Assembly (NCBI GenBank): GCA_916048095.2
Contig: OU696575.1
Span: 9,624,968 to 9,688,967, forward strand
DNA length: 64,000 nt
Direction: 5' to 3'
Origin: Sacculina carcini
Lineage: Eukaryota > Arthropoda > Thecostraca > Sacculinidae
A model generated the notes under the pieces. It did no database searches and was not told the origin of the DNA. It worked only from the letters and a program-made list of their open reading frames with translations. Positions 1 to 10,829 of the stretch are shown here, in pieces. The position numbers were made by a program, and so were the translations under genes. Every line of letters begins with the position of its first letter. Position 1 is the first letter of the stretch.

Positions 1-829
1 TTTCACGTTATTAATCCGAGGCGACAGAGCGAGTGATGCGCGAGATGTTCGGAGAATTTGAATGTTTGCTTGCAGATGATGCAGCGTTTGTGAGTGTGTG
101 TGTCTGTGTGTCTGTCTGCATATGCAACGCAGGTCGTTCAGGCACAATTCGCGTATGTGTGTGTATGTGTATGTGTGAGCGCTTTTGAGACCCTCGGGTG
201 AAAAGCGCGATATAAATGTCTTAATGTAATGTAATGTATGTGTGTGTATATACTGTATTGCGGTGTTGACTATGTAACTGAGGGAATTATGGGACGTGTA
301 ATGGGGGTTCCGCTGACGCCTTTAGTCTTATTGGGGAACGTTAACTGAGTTAGTGTGAACGGGGTGTAGAAGCGTTGAGTGGTTGTTTAGGCGGCGTGAA
401 CAGTGCGTTGTTCTTGGTGTTTTTTGCTCATTCCCGCGGTGTGCATATTGAGTGTTGCGTTCATTTACTCGGTGTGATAAAGTGCGATTGTGTGATTGCG
501 TTAAATTAATCTTTCATCCTTCATCGTCTTTTCTGCAATGGTTGTGCACGACGTGGGTGCTTCTCGAGACCACATGCTAGTGAGTTGAGTGAACAGTACT
601 ACTGGTTGCGTAATTATAGCTTTTTGTTGGATGATACCTGTAAATGGTTTATTAAAATGTTTTGAAACTTGATTTGTTCTATTGTTGATGTTGCAGCTGT
701 TTTTTCTAGTTTTTCTATACCACTTGCACTATTTCCAAGATAATTTCGACAATGACCATAACGGAATAGGGTTCTGGCTTGCATTCGGATCTGGTGTTTG
801 GATTTGAATGTTATTTTGAGTAATTAATT
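1..829. other. non-coding flank rich in TG tracts
   Basis: No convincing coding frame on either strand. It has (TG)n runs near 95-175 and 240-250, a short dispersed-repeat tail (see 177-240), and otherwise unique-looking AT-moderate sequence up to the start of the hAT transposase. The 5' terminal inverted repeat of that hAT should lie here, but I could not identify it. Confidence 0.5.
177..240 (+). repeat. dispersed SINE/LINE 3'-end repeat, copy 1
   Basis: A core reading GAGACCCTCGGGTGAAAA followed by GATATA and an (AATGT)n-like tail. The same core and tail recur at 49612-49680 inside an INTS14 intron, in the same orientation and again right after a TG tract. Two copies with a pentamer tail suggest the 3' end of a retroposed element. 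No promoter boxes are visible, so SINE versus truncated LINE is open. Confidence 0.55.
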
Positions 830-3698
830 ATGAAGAGGACATACAAAAGTGAGGCCGCGAAAAAAAGATCGCTAAGGCATCCCAAGAAGAAAAAGACAAG
901 CATCCCAAAGTTACAGCATATTTTGCACAGCGTTCATCCTCAAGTGTATACACTAAGACTAGCACAAATTATATGGATTTGACTACATGCAAGAATCTTA
1001 CGACGAATATTTCTCCAGAGTCAACTCTTGATGTTTGCACTGACTTGGAAGAAGCAGGTGAATCTAAGAATGATGCAGAAGAGCCAGTGTGCAGTGGAAT
1101 TTCATCACTGGCGAATGATCCAGCAGACTGGCCTACACCAGATCAAATTTCAGACAAGCAACGCTGTGATATTGTCAAACGCGGTCCACCCATGCAAGAC
1201 GAAACGTTCAGCTTTCCAGTGAATGCGTCTAAACGCCGTTTCACCGTCAGCAACTATTACCGCCAATTACCTAACGGCGATAAAATAAAGCGTTCAAGGC
1301 TGATGTATTCACGCAGCAGCGACAAAATCTACTGCTTCGCCTGTGTGTTTTTTGGTTCAAATGACATCCCTTTGCGCAATGGTACAGCCACATGGGAAGG
1401 ACTTTCAAAAAAAATTACAACAACATGAATGTGGAAAATGTCACCAAGAATCCATGAGCAAGTGGTTTGAGCTCAGATCCACAATTGAGGGTGGTACTTC
1501 TATGGATAATATAACAATGAGGAAATTCTTCAAAGATAGAGATTCCTGGCGAGATGTGTTAAAACGATTGGTGGATATTGTACTTTTCCTATCAGAGAGA
1601 AATTTAGCATTTCGTGGGACTGAAGAACATCTTGGAGCGCATTCAAATGGAAATTTTCTTGGCTTGGTTGAGCTGCTTTCAAAGTATGACCCTATTCTTG
1701 AAAGCCTTTCTGACAGAGTTATGAACAACAAAACTCATATATATTACTTGAGTCCTGAGACATAGAATGAGCTCATTTGCATGACTGCTAAAGCAGTTGA
1801 TCAGGCGAACGTAAAGGCAGTAAGAGAGGCGAAATACTATTCGCTGATTCTTGATTGCACTCCAGACGTATCTCATAAAGAGCAAATGTCAGTCGTTCTA
1901 CGATTCGTTGAATGCATGAACGGATCTAGCATCAAGATCAGGGAAGCGTTTTTTGGTTTTCTCAATGTTCACGACACAGCTGGTGAGGGTTTGCTGAAGT
2001 CATTTCTTGGCAAAGCTGAACAACTCAATGTCAGTATATCAGACATGAGAGGACAGGCATATGACCATGGAGCCAATATGAGCGGGAAAAACAAAGGTAT
2101 GCAAGCTCGTATACTGAAAATGAATCAACGTGCAGTGTTTTGTCCATGTGGCTCTCATTCATGGAACCTTGTCGTCGCCGATGCTGCTAAGTCGTCAAAC
2201 TTTGCCATAAATCTGTTTGGTGTCATTAACAGATTATATGTGCTGTTTAGTTCTTCTCCCCATCGATGGGCAATACTAGAGAAGACAATGCCAACTTCTC
2301 TAAAGCAGTGGTTCCCAACCTGGGGGTAAATTACCCCCTGGGGGTAATTTAGTCATTGTTCGGGGGTAATGTAGGGGTGACAGGAAAATGTTAAGAATTC
2401 TTAAATTCAAGAAAACATTGCGGTACCTTGTATTGACATTAATGTTAACTTAGCATATTATGTTTATTGTTTGCATTGTGTGGATATTGTATTGCTCATA
2501 TGGCGTGTTGTATATATTTGTGTGTGCACGCGTACGTGTGTGTGTGAATGCTTACAGTAACATGTACAGTAACAAAGGGGTAAAATGCGTAATATGGGAT
2601 GCTAAATTGGGTAACAAGCTGAAAAAGGTTGGGAACCACTGCTCTAAAGGTACTCTCAGATACAAGGTGGGAGTCACGAATCGAAGCAATCAAGCCGCTC
2701 CGCTACCACATGAGGGAGGTTTGTGAAGCATTGACATCGCTAAAAGAGTATGCCGTTAGTCGAAAAGATGGTATAACAGCAACGGAAGCGAGTGCACTAC
2801 TCGAAACTCTGAAGAAATGGCCCTTTCTGATCGCGATCTGCGTTTGGCATGCAACATTATTTCAAATAAATAAAACAAGCAAATTAATACAATCATCATC
2901 AACAACAATAGATGTGCTGCAGGCAGAGGTAACAGCTACTGCATCGCTTTTTTAAAAATTCAGAGAGGAAGGGTTTACTACAGCCAACCGTGTCGCATCA
3001 GAGATTGCTCAACGGTTGGACATTGAGACAATATTTCCTGAAAAAAGAGTTCGGCGGAACAAGACAATGTTCGATTACGAATTCGAAGTACCTCTCCGCG
3101 AACTCCTCTCCTCTCCGCGATTATGAAGTACCTCTCCGCGAAGAAGAAATTTTCAGATCTCAGTTCTTCCTAACAGTCATGGACCAAATCATATCATCTT
3201 TGAATTTTCGATTCAATCAATTGTCTGAGTGGCTGAATTTGTTTGGATTTCTCTACAATATGACACAGTTAAATGTGTATATCGACAACAATACGCTACT
3301 CATGCACTGTGAAGACTTCGAAAAGACGATGGGTGATATAAATGCTTCAGAACTTGAGTTGGAGCTTCGTCGTTTCACCATTGCTGCCTGCAACAACTCT
3401 CACCAAACCTAGAGACTTTCTGGATTACATTTGCAGAAACAGCCTCACTAAAATATATCCTAACACCAGTATTGTGTTAACGATTATGCTTGCAACTCCT
3501 GTAACTGTCGCCAGTGCTGAGAGAAGCTTCAGCAGGATGAAACTGATAAAAAACATCATGAGGTCGTCTATGTCAAATGAGCGACTGAATGCGCTAGCAA
3601 TAATATCAATTGAACATGCTGTTGCTAAGTCTCTTGATTACCACAAATTGGTAGACACGTTCGCTGACACTAAACTGAGGAGGAAATACTTCCATTGA
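830..3698 (+). pseudogene. hAT transposase relic (ZMYM1/TTF-type zinc-finger family)
   Basis: An N-terminal basic start (MKRTYK...) at 830 is followed by a TTF-type zinc-finger region (IYCFACVFF near 1330) and the RNase H-like core (LILDCTPDVSHKEQMS near 1850, YDHGANMSGK near 2060). The last block is the hAT dimerisation domain (ASAERSFSRMKLIKN near 3515, stop at 3698). This is the cut-and-paste transposase family that also gave animal ZMYM1-like proteins. The frame is broken several times: a shift near 850, a shift near 1404 at an A-run, a TAG at 1763, a 336-bp MITE at 2306, a shift near 2955, a small local duplication of GAAGTACCTCTCCGCGA near 3085-3140, and a shift near 3400. It is therefore dead. 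A 3' end reading rc CAGAGCCGTTGCGAG at about 4071 is plausible, but no 5' match was found. Confidence 0.85.
2306..2641. mobile_element. 336-bp hAT-type MITE inside the hAT transposase
   Basis: The termini are perfect inverted repeats, CAGTGGTTCCCAACC at 2306 and GGTTGGGAACCACTG ending at 2641. They are flanked by an exact 8-bp duplication CTCTAAAG (2298-2305 and 2642-2649), the TSD length of hAT elements; this TIR resembles the Charlie-type consensus. It has no transposase. A GGGGGTAAATTACCCCC palindrome follows the left TIR. The surrounding protein similarity resumes right after the second duplication (SLK then VLSDTRWE), which confirms the insertion. Confidence 0.93.
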
Positions 3699-4394
3699 TG
3701 CTTAATGGACATTTACAACAATGAATGCCTGATTTTAATAGTGCAAAACTATGCTGTGTATTTAGGTGTGATTTTTTGTGCATTGGGCTGTGTTGTTATG
3801 CGCTGTGAGAATATGATGTGCAATATGCTGTGTTTAACCTATTAGTTTGTACATTAATTTAACTAACCTGACCTAATTCGTGTGCGGTTGTGTATCGGTC
3901 GCTTACTTATTTAATTTGTATATCATTTACCTTTTGGCTAAGATATTTAACCTATGTTTGTATGATGAGTTTATGTCGAATAAATAAATTCATTATTCGG
4001 TGCTTTATTTATTATGGGGGCCCCAAGTGTTGCTTTCGGGGGGGGGGCCTTAAGTACTCGCAACGGCTCTGCGCTTTTCATTGCAATAATCAACACACAA
4101 AAAGAAGAAACACAAATTTATAGAATGATAGGAAACAATTTGTCAAAAGAGTTTCGAGGCAAAATAATTAAGTCTTGTCCCGCATCAGTATTCGTCCTCG
4201 GAATTGATATTGTTTTTATAGCGTAGGATATTCGACTGGATATTGCGTATTTCGATTGTACGATATAGCTGTGCTGGTCGCTGCGTTTTGACGATCATAG
4301 ATAGACGTCGTTTTCTATTGTTCGTGATGAGTTGGTCAATGGTCGGCAATTGTAGTAATTAGTATTCTGATAAAATGTGGTCGTATTTCCTCTG
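3699..4394. other. non-coding: hAT 3' flank and LINE 3' region
   Basis: No gene seen. A run of about ten G residues sits near 4038-4048. Near 4050-4071 the sequence reads ACTCGCAACGGCTCTG, which may be the right end of the hAT. From about 4130 to 4394 the minus strand probably holds the 3' end of the adjacent LINE, too decayed to read. Confidence 0.4.
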
Positions 4395-5261
4395 CTAAGA
4401 TAGGATTCGGGCGCAAAAATTCAGTATTAGTTGTAGTCGACGAAGTTGCGTGATCCCGGCTGTTCCATACACTGAACTACAAAATGACAATATTGATAGT
4501 ATGAATGTGTTGATCATGGTGCGGTGTGTGAATTTAGGAAGACTCGACTTCGCATGGTTGATGAAAAACAAAATGCCAGTAGATTTTCTCACTAGTTGGT
4601 CTATGTGTTCGTTGAACTGTAGGTGCTTGTCAAGGTGCATGCCCGATACTTTCATTGATGTTTGCTGTTGTATTTTATTTCCATGGAAAACTATGCTTAT
4701 TTCAGGATACCCGTTCAGCAAGTAATTTGTTCCAAAAACTGCAAATTGGGTTTTGTCAGGGTTAATCTTCATTCTGTTCGTTCGGTAATAATCAGCCAAT
4801 TCTTCAAGTTGGTGCTCTAACTGTCGGATGGTGAGATAGAGGTTATATTTCGTTGTCGTTAACATTATGTTCGTGTCATCGGCGTATTGCACTAACTGAA
4901 ATCTGCTCTCGTCGTCTGCAAAATAGCATGATAAGTCGTTAGCGTATATGAGAAATTAAGCACAGCTGAGACTACCGCCCTGGAAGATAGATAACTTTTC
5001 GGTAGTTGTTTTTATATTGGAAAATGTGAGTCGACTGTCTGGATGTCTTATTCGCACCTGTTGTGAATGGTCTGACAGATAGTTTGCGAACCAGCTCGAG
5101 TCAATGTTGAGTGCTTCCATCTTAGTGTAAAGGATGTCGTGGTGCACAATATCAAAGCATTTAGAAAGGTCTACTGATCTAAGGTCTACTAGTATCGTAG
5201 CCCTCTTTTGTCCATCGCAGCGTAGATTGTATCGGTGATAACGGATTTTGCAGTTTCGCAT
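4395..5261 (-). pseudogene. LINE reverse transcriptase fragment (CR1/Jockey group)
   Basis: In minus-strand order: palm entry (VDLSKCFDIVHHDIL near 5170), a degraded block near 4960, then the catalytic motif YADDTN near 4880 and the thumb (KINPDKTQFAVFGTN, DKHLQFNEHIDQL) down to about 4400. It is a non-LTR retrotransposon RT in two open pieces with a break around 4893-4955. Endonuclease and ORF1 are absent, so it is 5'-truncated near 5300, where the hAT-type repeat begins. Confidence 0.85.
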
Positions 5262-5314
5262 GAGTAAGCCCTGCGGTAGCCATGGTGAGTTTCGCTTATC
5301 AGGTGGTATCTAGG

Positions 5315-6824
5315 TAGTGATGCAAAAAAACCGTCTTTTTTGGATGCGTTTCTTGCAAAAAAACAAGTTTTTTAGTTTTTTTGTTTTTTTTAGAATTAGC
5401 TTCAATTGCCATCGGATGTTGGATTTTAGTACATAGAAATGAGTTTAATTGATGTTTTGTACATCTTTACGTGCCTTATTTCAAAAATAATTCCACAATA
5501 GTACAAAAAACAAAAGTATTTATCAATAAATATCCCAGGAGACTGTTTGAAAGTGCATCCGGGTCCGGTGGCTTAAGTTTTTCCATTGAGAAAACCATGT
5601 TTTCAAAGATGGTTTTAATGATGTCGATATTTGAAATAATTTGTCAGCAGAACAAAACAAATTCATTTAGTAATCATGTGTTTTTTTTCTCAAGAAACCA
5701 TGTTTTTATGAAAAAAGGCAATAATGTTAAAACTCGTTTTAAATTCGTTTTATTAATGTACATATTCCGAAAATGTTGACAGCAGAACAAGACAAGTTAA
5801 TTGACTGGTCAAGTGTTTTTTGGCATACGTTAATTTAAATGAACACTTTTTAATGAAACAATGCTTTCTAGAGCAGTCTCTATAGAAGATAGATTTGATT
5901 GATGTGCGTTCAAATACATTTTGTATAGCAAGTATCCTGCTGGTACAAGCGGCTGGTTAAACCACTTGATTTAAACTGTTTCTAACCATGGTTTTTTCAA
6001 AATCGATTTTTTGAAAGACGGTTTTCGTAGTTGTAGAAATTTTGAAAAAAATGGCGGCAGATCAAGGAAAGTTTAATCAAATTAATTGGTATTTTATAAA
6101 TAACTTTTTTAGAACTTGTTTTATGGATGATGGCTTCTTTGATGTAGTTATTTGTGTCCAAATACCTTTTTGTGCATTAAATATATTTCCACATTCGTTT
6201 TTTTCCTACACGAAAATATTGCCCGTTTTTCTGGTCAGGATTGTTACTCTGAATAATGCGATCCGCTTTTATTCGTAGTCTCATTAGGGACACTAAGTTT
6301 TTGTGTATATTTGTAGTCATTGTGTGAATATTTGCTGTGTTTGTAATTTTATATTTGCAAATAATTGATCTGTTGAATGAAATTATGAAAGTTATTATAA
6401 TAATCGTAGTTGATTTCTGGGAGGAAAAAGGTAATGTGTAAACAAATATTATAATTATGCCACCTGTTGTTGTTTTTGTAAAAACAGCTTCAGTTTTTTA
6501 GCAGAAAAAACGTTTTTCAAACCCTGCTTTCTTACACAATGATTAACTCAATAATTGAATACAAAACTGTACTGTACATAGAAGTGCCGCACAGCACCGT
6601 GCAATCTATGATATTAGGTCTTTCAGACACATTATAACAATTTTATTGTGCATATTTAATGATAATTCAATTTGATAGGGTCACTAATAGCATGCATAAC
6701 TCATATTTTGATAAAGCTAATTCATTCAACATCCCAAATATATTATTTCTATAATATAAATGATTTGCATGAGTATTCAAAAAAACAGTTTTGAGTAAAA
6801 AACGTTTTTGAGGTCGCATCTCTA
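5315..6824. mobile_element. non-autonomous hAT element, family A, copy 1 (about 1.5 kb)
   Basis: The termini are TAGTGATGC at 5315 and, reversed, TAGAGATGC ending at 6824. The body is AT-rich with A/T runs and no transposase. A second copy, inverted relative to this one, spans 33640-40381; shared blocks include the region around 5440-5540 (matching 40160-40260) and 6560-6780 (matching 33760-33960). The second copy has a clear 8-bp TSD, which assigns the family to hAT. The TSD of this copy is no longer readable, which suggests it is older. Small open frames inside it are chance. Confidence 0.75.
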
Positions 6825-6946
6825 CTCTGGCGCGCGTAGAAAGAGTGTGAGAGCGCCTGAAATTTATGGCACTTTCTACCTGTGGACAAAGGCGACCACC
6901 TACCGTAAAGCCCGATTGCTATTAAATTGGGTATGAATTTGCGCTT

Positions 6947-7460
6947 TTAACTTTTGCGTTTGTGGATATTCTCAGAAAATTCGCGTTTGATGCTGCAGAA
7001 GAAATATGCCATCATATTTTTGTCCCATCTTCCTTGGCAGCGCTCTTCCATGGTATTGAGGTCCTGAGGGAAGCGCTCATCTTGCTCGTCACTTAGAGGT
7101 CCTGCATCATGAGGGAATATATCATGTTTCATCCAAGGTCACGAAAAGCTGACAACATACTCGCTGCAAGGGTTTCATAGTTGTGAGCTTCTTTGTTGCC
7201 GATAAACTTTGCTATCAATAAGTTGGAGGTCCTTGGTGCGAATCCCAGTGAAAAAGAATCTCATTGGGCAAATTCTATAATCCAACAGATTCTGTCCACC
7301 CCGCCGTAAATATATACCCGATATCAGTCATGTGTTGTGCCATGCATTCTGGTAAGGTGGCCCACTCTAATACGTCTTACGTCCTTACGTGGCACACCTG
7401 TGTGCTCATAAGTTTCAGCTTCTTTCCGTCTAACAGTGTCATTTGGGCTCTTAACCTTCA
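6947..7460 (-). pseudogene. C-terminal relic of an unidentified, TE-like protein family
   Basis: On the minus strand, after a stretch with several stops (about 7140-7460, readable as FRKLNDKKITAWF, MAQHMTDIGYIF and IGNKEAHNYETLAASM), an open end reads GPLSDEQDERFPQDLNTMEE, then RCQGRWDKNMMAYFFCSIKR, and stops at 6947. From memory this resembles a C-terminal signature (SDEHGERFHQD...RYQGRW) of uncharacterised proteins repeated in many arthropod and cnidarian genomes, probably transposon-derived. I do not know its function. The copy is broken. Confidence 0.5.
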
Positions 7461-8119
7461 ACCTTTAACACAGTCACAAATTGCAAACCATGCAGTTATT
7501 TTCTTGTCATTTAACTTTCTGACAAATTCTTGATTACGCACAAGTACACGAATCTGTGGTTCACTAAGCTAGGTTCCTTGGTCTTCTCGAAGCACACGCT
7601 AGGGAGCACAGCAAATTTGTGATATTTTCTCGACTGACAATTGGATCGTGGACAATATTTGGCATATCTGCTTTCAGAGTCTCACACATGGGTCATTTCT
7701 TCTGGACCCAGTTATTGTCTCGAGCTCTACTATCCCACATTCACAGATAGCAGGGGTACTTCGTAAATCATTTTAGTTGACCTAGAAGGAAATAGACTAT
7801 TTTGAGGTACGTACAAATTGTCCAGTTTTGCTCGTGGTATTTTAGTAGGCCGATTCCAGTGTTAGATCACAGAGGACATACACACTCACACTCACACACT
7901 CACAAACACACTCGCAAACTCGCAACACACACATACACACACACACACCGTCGTAGGATATGTACAATTTGGAAGCACATACAATCGTACAGGCAAAGCC
8001 TCTAACAAACATTAGCATACTTGTTCTACTAACATGTTCAAATATTCACACACACACACAGTCTCTCACTCTCTTTCCCATTTTACACCATTACACCACA
8101 ATATCTTAAAACATTTCAG
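7461..8119. repeat. non-coding with (CA)n microsatellites
   Basis: Clusters of ACACAC occur at about 7878-7950 and 8048-8066. Open frames here are low-complexity His/Thr shadows. No element termini were recognised. Confidence 0.6.
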
Positions 8120-8365
8120 CAGCAAATAACTTGCCAGTATAAGCATCGCGGGAAACATTGTGACAACAATGGAAAACTGGGGGATATCACTGAATCTAAA
8201 ACTCAAAATTGCAATACGACTGGAGCATTAGGAGCTAAACCGAGTTCAGATTTAGATTCAGCAGACAAAAATACGTACGAATGTGTAAAAAAATATTATG
8301 CAACAGAAAATTCGACAAAATGTGTTCCCTGTGTAATTTACGTCAAGTGGTCACTGTCGAGGTAA
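8120..8365 (+). CDS. candidate terminal exon of a small cysteine-rich protein
   Basis: A splice-acceptor-like site (ACATTTCAG at 8111-8119) opens an 81-codon frame ending in TAA at 8363-8365. The frame has six cysteines in the order C-x8-C-x16-C, then a long polar loop, C-x12-C-x2-C, ending in CVPCVIYVKWSLSR. A polyadenylation signal AATAAA lies at 8612-8617, about 250 bp downstream. This fits the last exon of a secreted disulphide-rich peptide whose earlier exons would lie to the left. The spacing is not a clean Kunitz or EGF pattern. An alternative reading uses GAG|GTAATG at 8362 as a donor. I do not recognise the family; it could be chance. Confidence 0.35.
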   Translation, partial: QQITCQYKHRGKHCDNNGKLGDITESKTQNCNTTGALGAKPSSDLDSADKNTYECVKKYYATENSTKCVPCVIYVKWSLSR

Positions 8366-9307
8366 TGTATTCGCGGTGAAGTTCAGAAATCGATTGTCAA
8401 CATTGTTTTGGTGAATTGTATATTCGTCAAGTTATCAACTTCAAAAGTTCGACTGCAAGTGGTCAATTTCAAAATTTCGCCAGCGTCAAGCTGCCGTTGG
8501 AGGTGTCGCAACACATACACACATACACACACAGCAACACCCCCTGCAAAAGACAAGTCTATTACAAACCACCAGTTGTGTCGTGTGTGTTATTTGTTGT
8601 TTTTTCATGTAAATAAAGTTTTGTTGTTCTTTCAGCTCAAAATTTTCCCATATATTTCATCGTCAAATGACAAAATACATGCACATACGTACATACAAAA
8701 TATCTAACAGATCTGACATTTGAATAATCTTACTTGTCTTGTTATATTTTAAACAACAAAATTAAGTGTCCTCATTGGTCACCCAGTAACATGTCAAAAT
8801 ATAGAACAAGAATAAAATAATGCATGAATCGGTATGCAGCCGACAATAGTAATTGAAATATGGCCAAGCATTGTGATGAGAAAAATGATCATCCAGGACT
8901 GTGCATGTTACAAGACTTCTTGAAAATGATATTGTGAGACATTTTTTCATAGACATCATATACTATTTCTTCAATATATGTATTTTAAAAAAATGTTCAC
9001 ATGATCATGTCTTGGAAAGTGCCCACATACAAGTACAAAACGTAAAAGAGACAATATAGCGCGTCTCTTATAGATCGAATTCGTTCTTTTTTGCTTATAC
9101 AGCGGAGTCAACAAGCACATGCAATCACATACCAATAATTTTTATCTCCAGATTTACAGATTGTATGGAGATATTCTTTTATAGGCGCTTTTTGTGATTT
9201 TCAACACACGCGACGTTGTTTGTGTTAACGCCAAACAACGTTTCATGTTCTCGCGATATCACCAATCATTCTTTCTTGGGTGTCCTTAGTGTTGACATTG
9301 TTGAGCA
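8366..9307. other. non-coding, with polyA signal
   Basis: AATAAA at 8612-8617 may end the unit starting at 8120. A short CA tract lies near 8515-8535. The remainder up to the signal-peptide exon at 9308 shows no gene or repeat that I recognise. Confidence 0.45.
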
Positions 9308-9367
9308 ATGTCCCCGGCCAAGCTTTATCTGTTGATTTTAATCTTTGTATTACTCGCCGGTATTGGT
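9308..9367 (+). CDS. candidate signal-peptide first exon
   Basis: ATG at 9308 encodes MSPAKLYLLILIFVLLAGIG, a short basic start followed by a hydrophobic core typical of a secretory signal. It is followed at once by a consensus donor GTAAGT (9368-9373). The exon ends in phase 0. Its partner exons are not established. The cysteine-rich terminal exon at 27103 is the nearest candidate downstream on the same strand, but its phase (one leading G before TGC) does not fit directly, so at least one further exon would be needed. It may also be chance. Confidence 0.4.
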
Positions 9368-9880
9368 GTAAGTAACTTTAAAATATATAATGCAATTAAA
9401 ATCAAAGTAAGCCTATACAAAAATGAAAGCTAAAATTGAGCGGCCTAATCAGTACCGACTGTACAGCGTTTTGCTAAATTGTTTTCCATTTTATTGAGCA
9501 CTCGATCCAACGACATATCCTACAAGAATCTTTAGATAATTTTAGGTCAATCTAAACGAGTAAACTAGCAAAATGTACCTTTTACTATCACTCATTTTCA
9601 TTGGATTTGATAATCTATAACTCCCTAACTATGAATCTCATTTGAATTGCACTCTTACCATCTTATACTCAGTTTTATTTTGTGCAATTCATCATGCAAT
9701 ACAAAACTAACTTAAAAGGACAGATTAGAGTTAGCAGGACGGCGACTGGAAAGACGCTCGTTGCACTGTAGGAGAGTGAGTAAGAATACATTTGAAGAAG
9801 TTTATAGGCAATACAGCATATATTCTGATAGATCCTCGAGGAGCCCGGCTGCCAGTCTATACCATTCACAAGTCAATTGT
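9368..9880. other. non-coding, no recognised gene
   Basis: AT-rich sequence following the GTAAGT donor; a possible first intron. The last stretch (about 9855-9885, ending ACCATTCACAAGTCAATT) is shared with the flank of the second minisatellite array and belongs to that repeat. Confidence 0.4.
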
Positions 9881-9881
9881 A

Positions 9882-10190
9882 CAAAACTGAAAATCAATTT
9901 TATATAAGTGAAAATCAATTTTACAAAAGTGAAAATCAATTTTACAAAAGTGAAAATCAATTTTACAAAAGTGAAAATTAATCTTACAAAAGTGAAATCA
10001 ATTTTACAAAAATCAAAATCAATTATAAAACATTTAAATCAATTTTGCAATTGTGAAAATCAATTTTACAATTGTGAAAACCAATTTTACAATTGTGAAC
10101 ATCAATTTTACAATTGTGAAAATCAATTTCACAAAATTGAAAATCAATTTTATAATTGAGAAAATCAATTTTACAAAAGTGAAAGTTTAT
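9882..10190. repeat. 21-bp AT-rich minisatellite, array 1
   Basis: About 14 units of the form GTGAAAATCAATTTTACAAAA (21 bp), grading into an AATTGTG variant in the right half. The period gives a seven-residue KINFTKV repeat in translation, so the open frame here is a by-product. The same array, inverted, lies at 22540-22800, and the flank on the ACCATT side is also shared. Confidence 0.9.
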
Positions 10191-10427
10191 TCTGCGAAAT
10201 ATGAATTTCGTGATAAAATATAATTAATGAACTATTTTCATTCTTAATATGTATTTGATTGATTTGTTCATACATTATTCAATATTCTAGGAAGTTCTGC
10301 TTCACGTTGAACTAAAAACTTTCATGGTAATTCTGGTGATCGTTGACATTTTTATTGAACAGTACCATGCAGTATTAAAAATTTATTGTTGTTATAAAAC
10401 TGTGTTGTTATTTGAATTATTAGCAAA
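10191..10427. other. non-coding spacer
   Basis: AT-rich sequence between the minisatellite and the transposase start. No gene recognised; the 5' end of the Tc1/IS630-type transposon is expected here. Confidence 0.35.
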
Positions 10428-10594
10428 ATGTCATACAACAAAGTGAGTGCAGCTGACAGATTTCGTATTGTCAATGCACACAAAGATGAGATATAATAGC
10501 GAGAAGTGGCTCTCACTTTAGGAGTCAAGTTGACTACAAATGGCATACAAATGGCTACAAAATGACCAGATTGAACCGAAGCCAAGAGGAGGTT
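10428..10594 (+). pseudogene. Tc1/mariner (IS630-type) transposase, N-terminal half
   Basis: ATG at 10428 starts MSYNKVSAADRFRIVNAHKD, then stops, then REVALTLGVK, and in a shifted frame YKWLQNDQIEPKPRGG. This is the helix-turn-helix DNA-binding head of IS630-type transposases. Two adjacent stops and one shift break it. It ends abruptly at the 3' tail of the minus-strand LINE (10597). The DDE half of what looks like the same gene resumes beyond the LINE at 15931. Confidence 0.65.
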
Positions 10595-10829
10595 TAATAT
10601 GTCATGTCATGTATTTGCCAAACCCAACATAACACACACATTCACACACAAAATACAAGATATTTCATAATGTTAGGATGGCTGGGCATAAGAAGCCTGG
10701 AGGCTTGTACTGCCCTTTTCTAACATACAATATACATTAACATATAACATATACAACTAAATATTATAAATGAAAACTTTTTCATCATGCCACACTGTTA
10801 AGATGTTGCCATACGCATAAGAAGTATGT

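Noticed and set aside
5471-5779. Open frame of about 100 codons inside the AT-rich repeat
   Set aside because: Lies within the non-coding family A hAT element and is not kept in the second copy.
9908-10159. Open frame with a repeating KINFTKV motif, looking like a repeat protein or CRISPR-like array
   Set aside because: It is a 21-bp tandem minisatellite with no spacers; the period is a multiple of three, so the frame stays open by chance. The inverted copy at 22535 behaves the same way.
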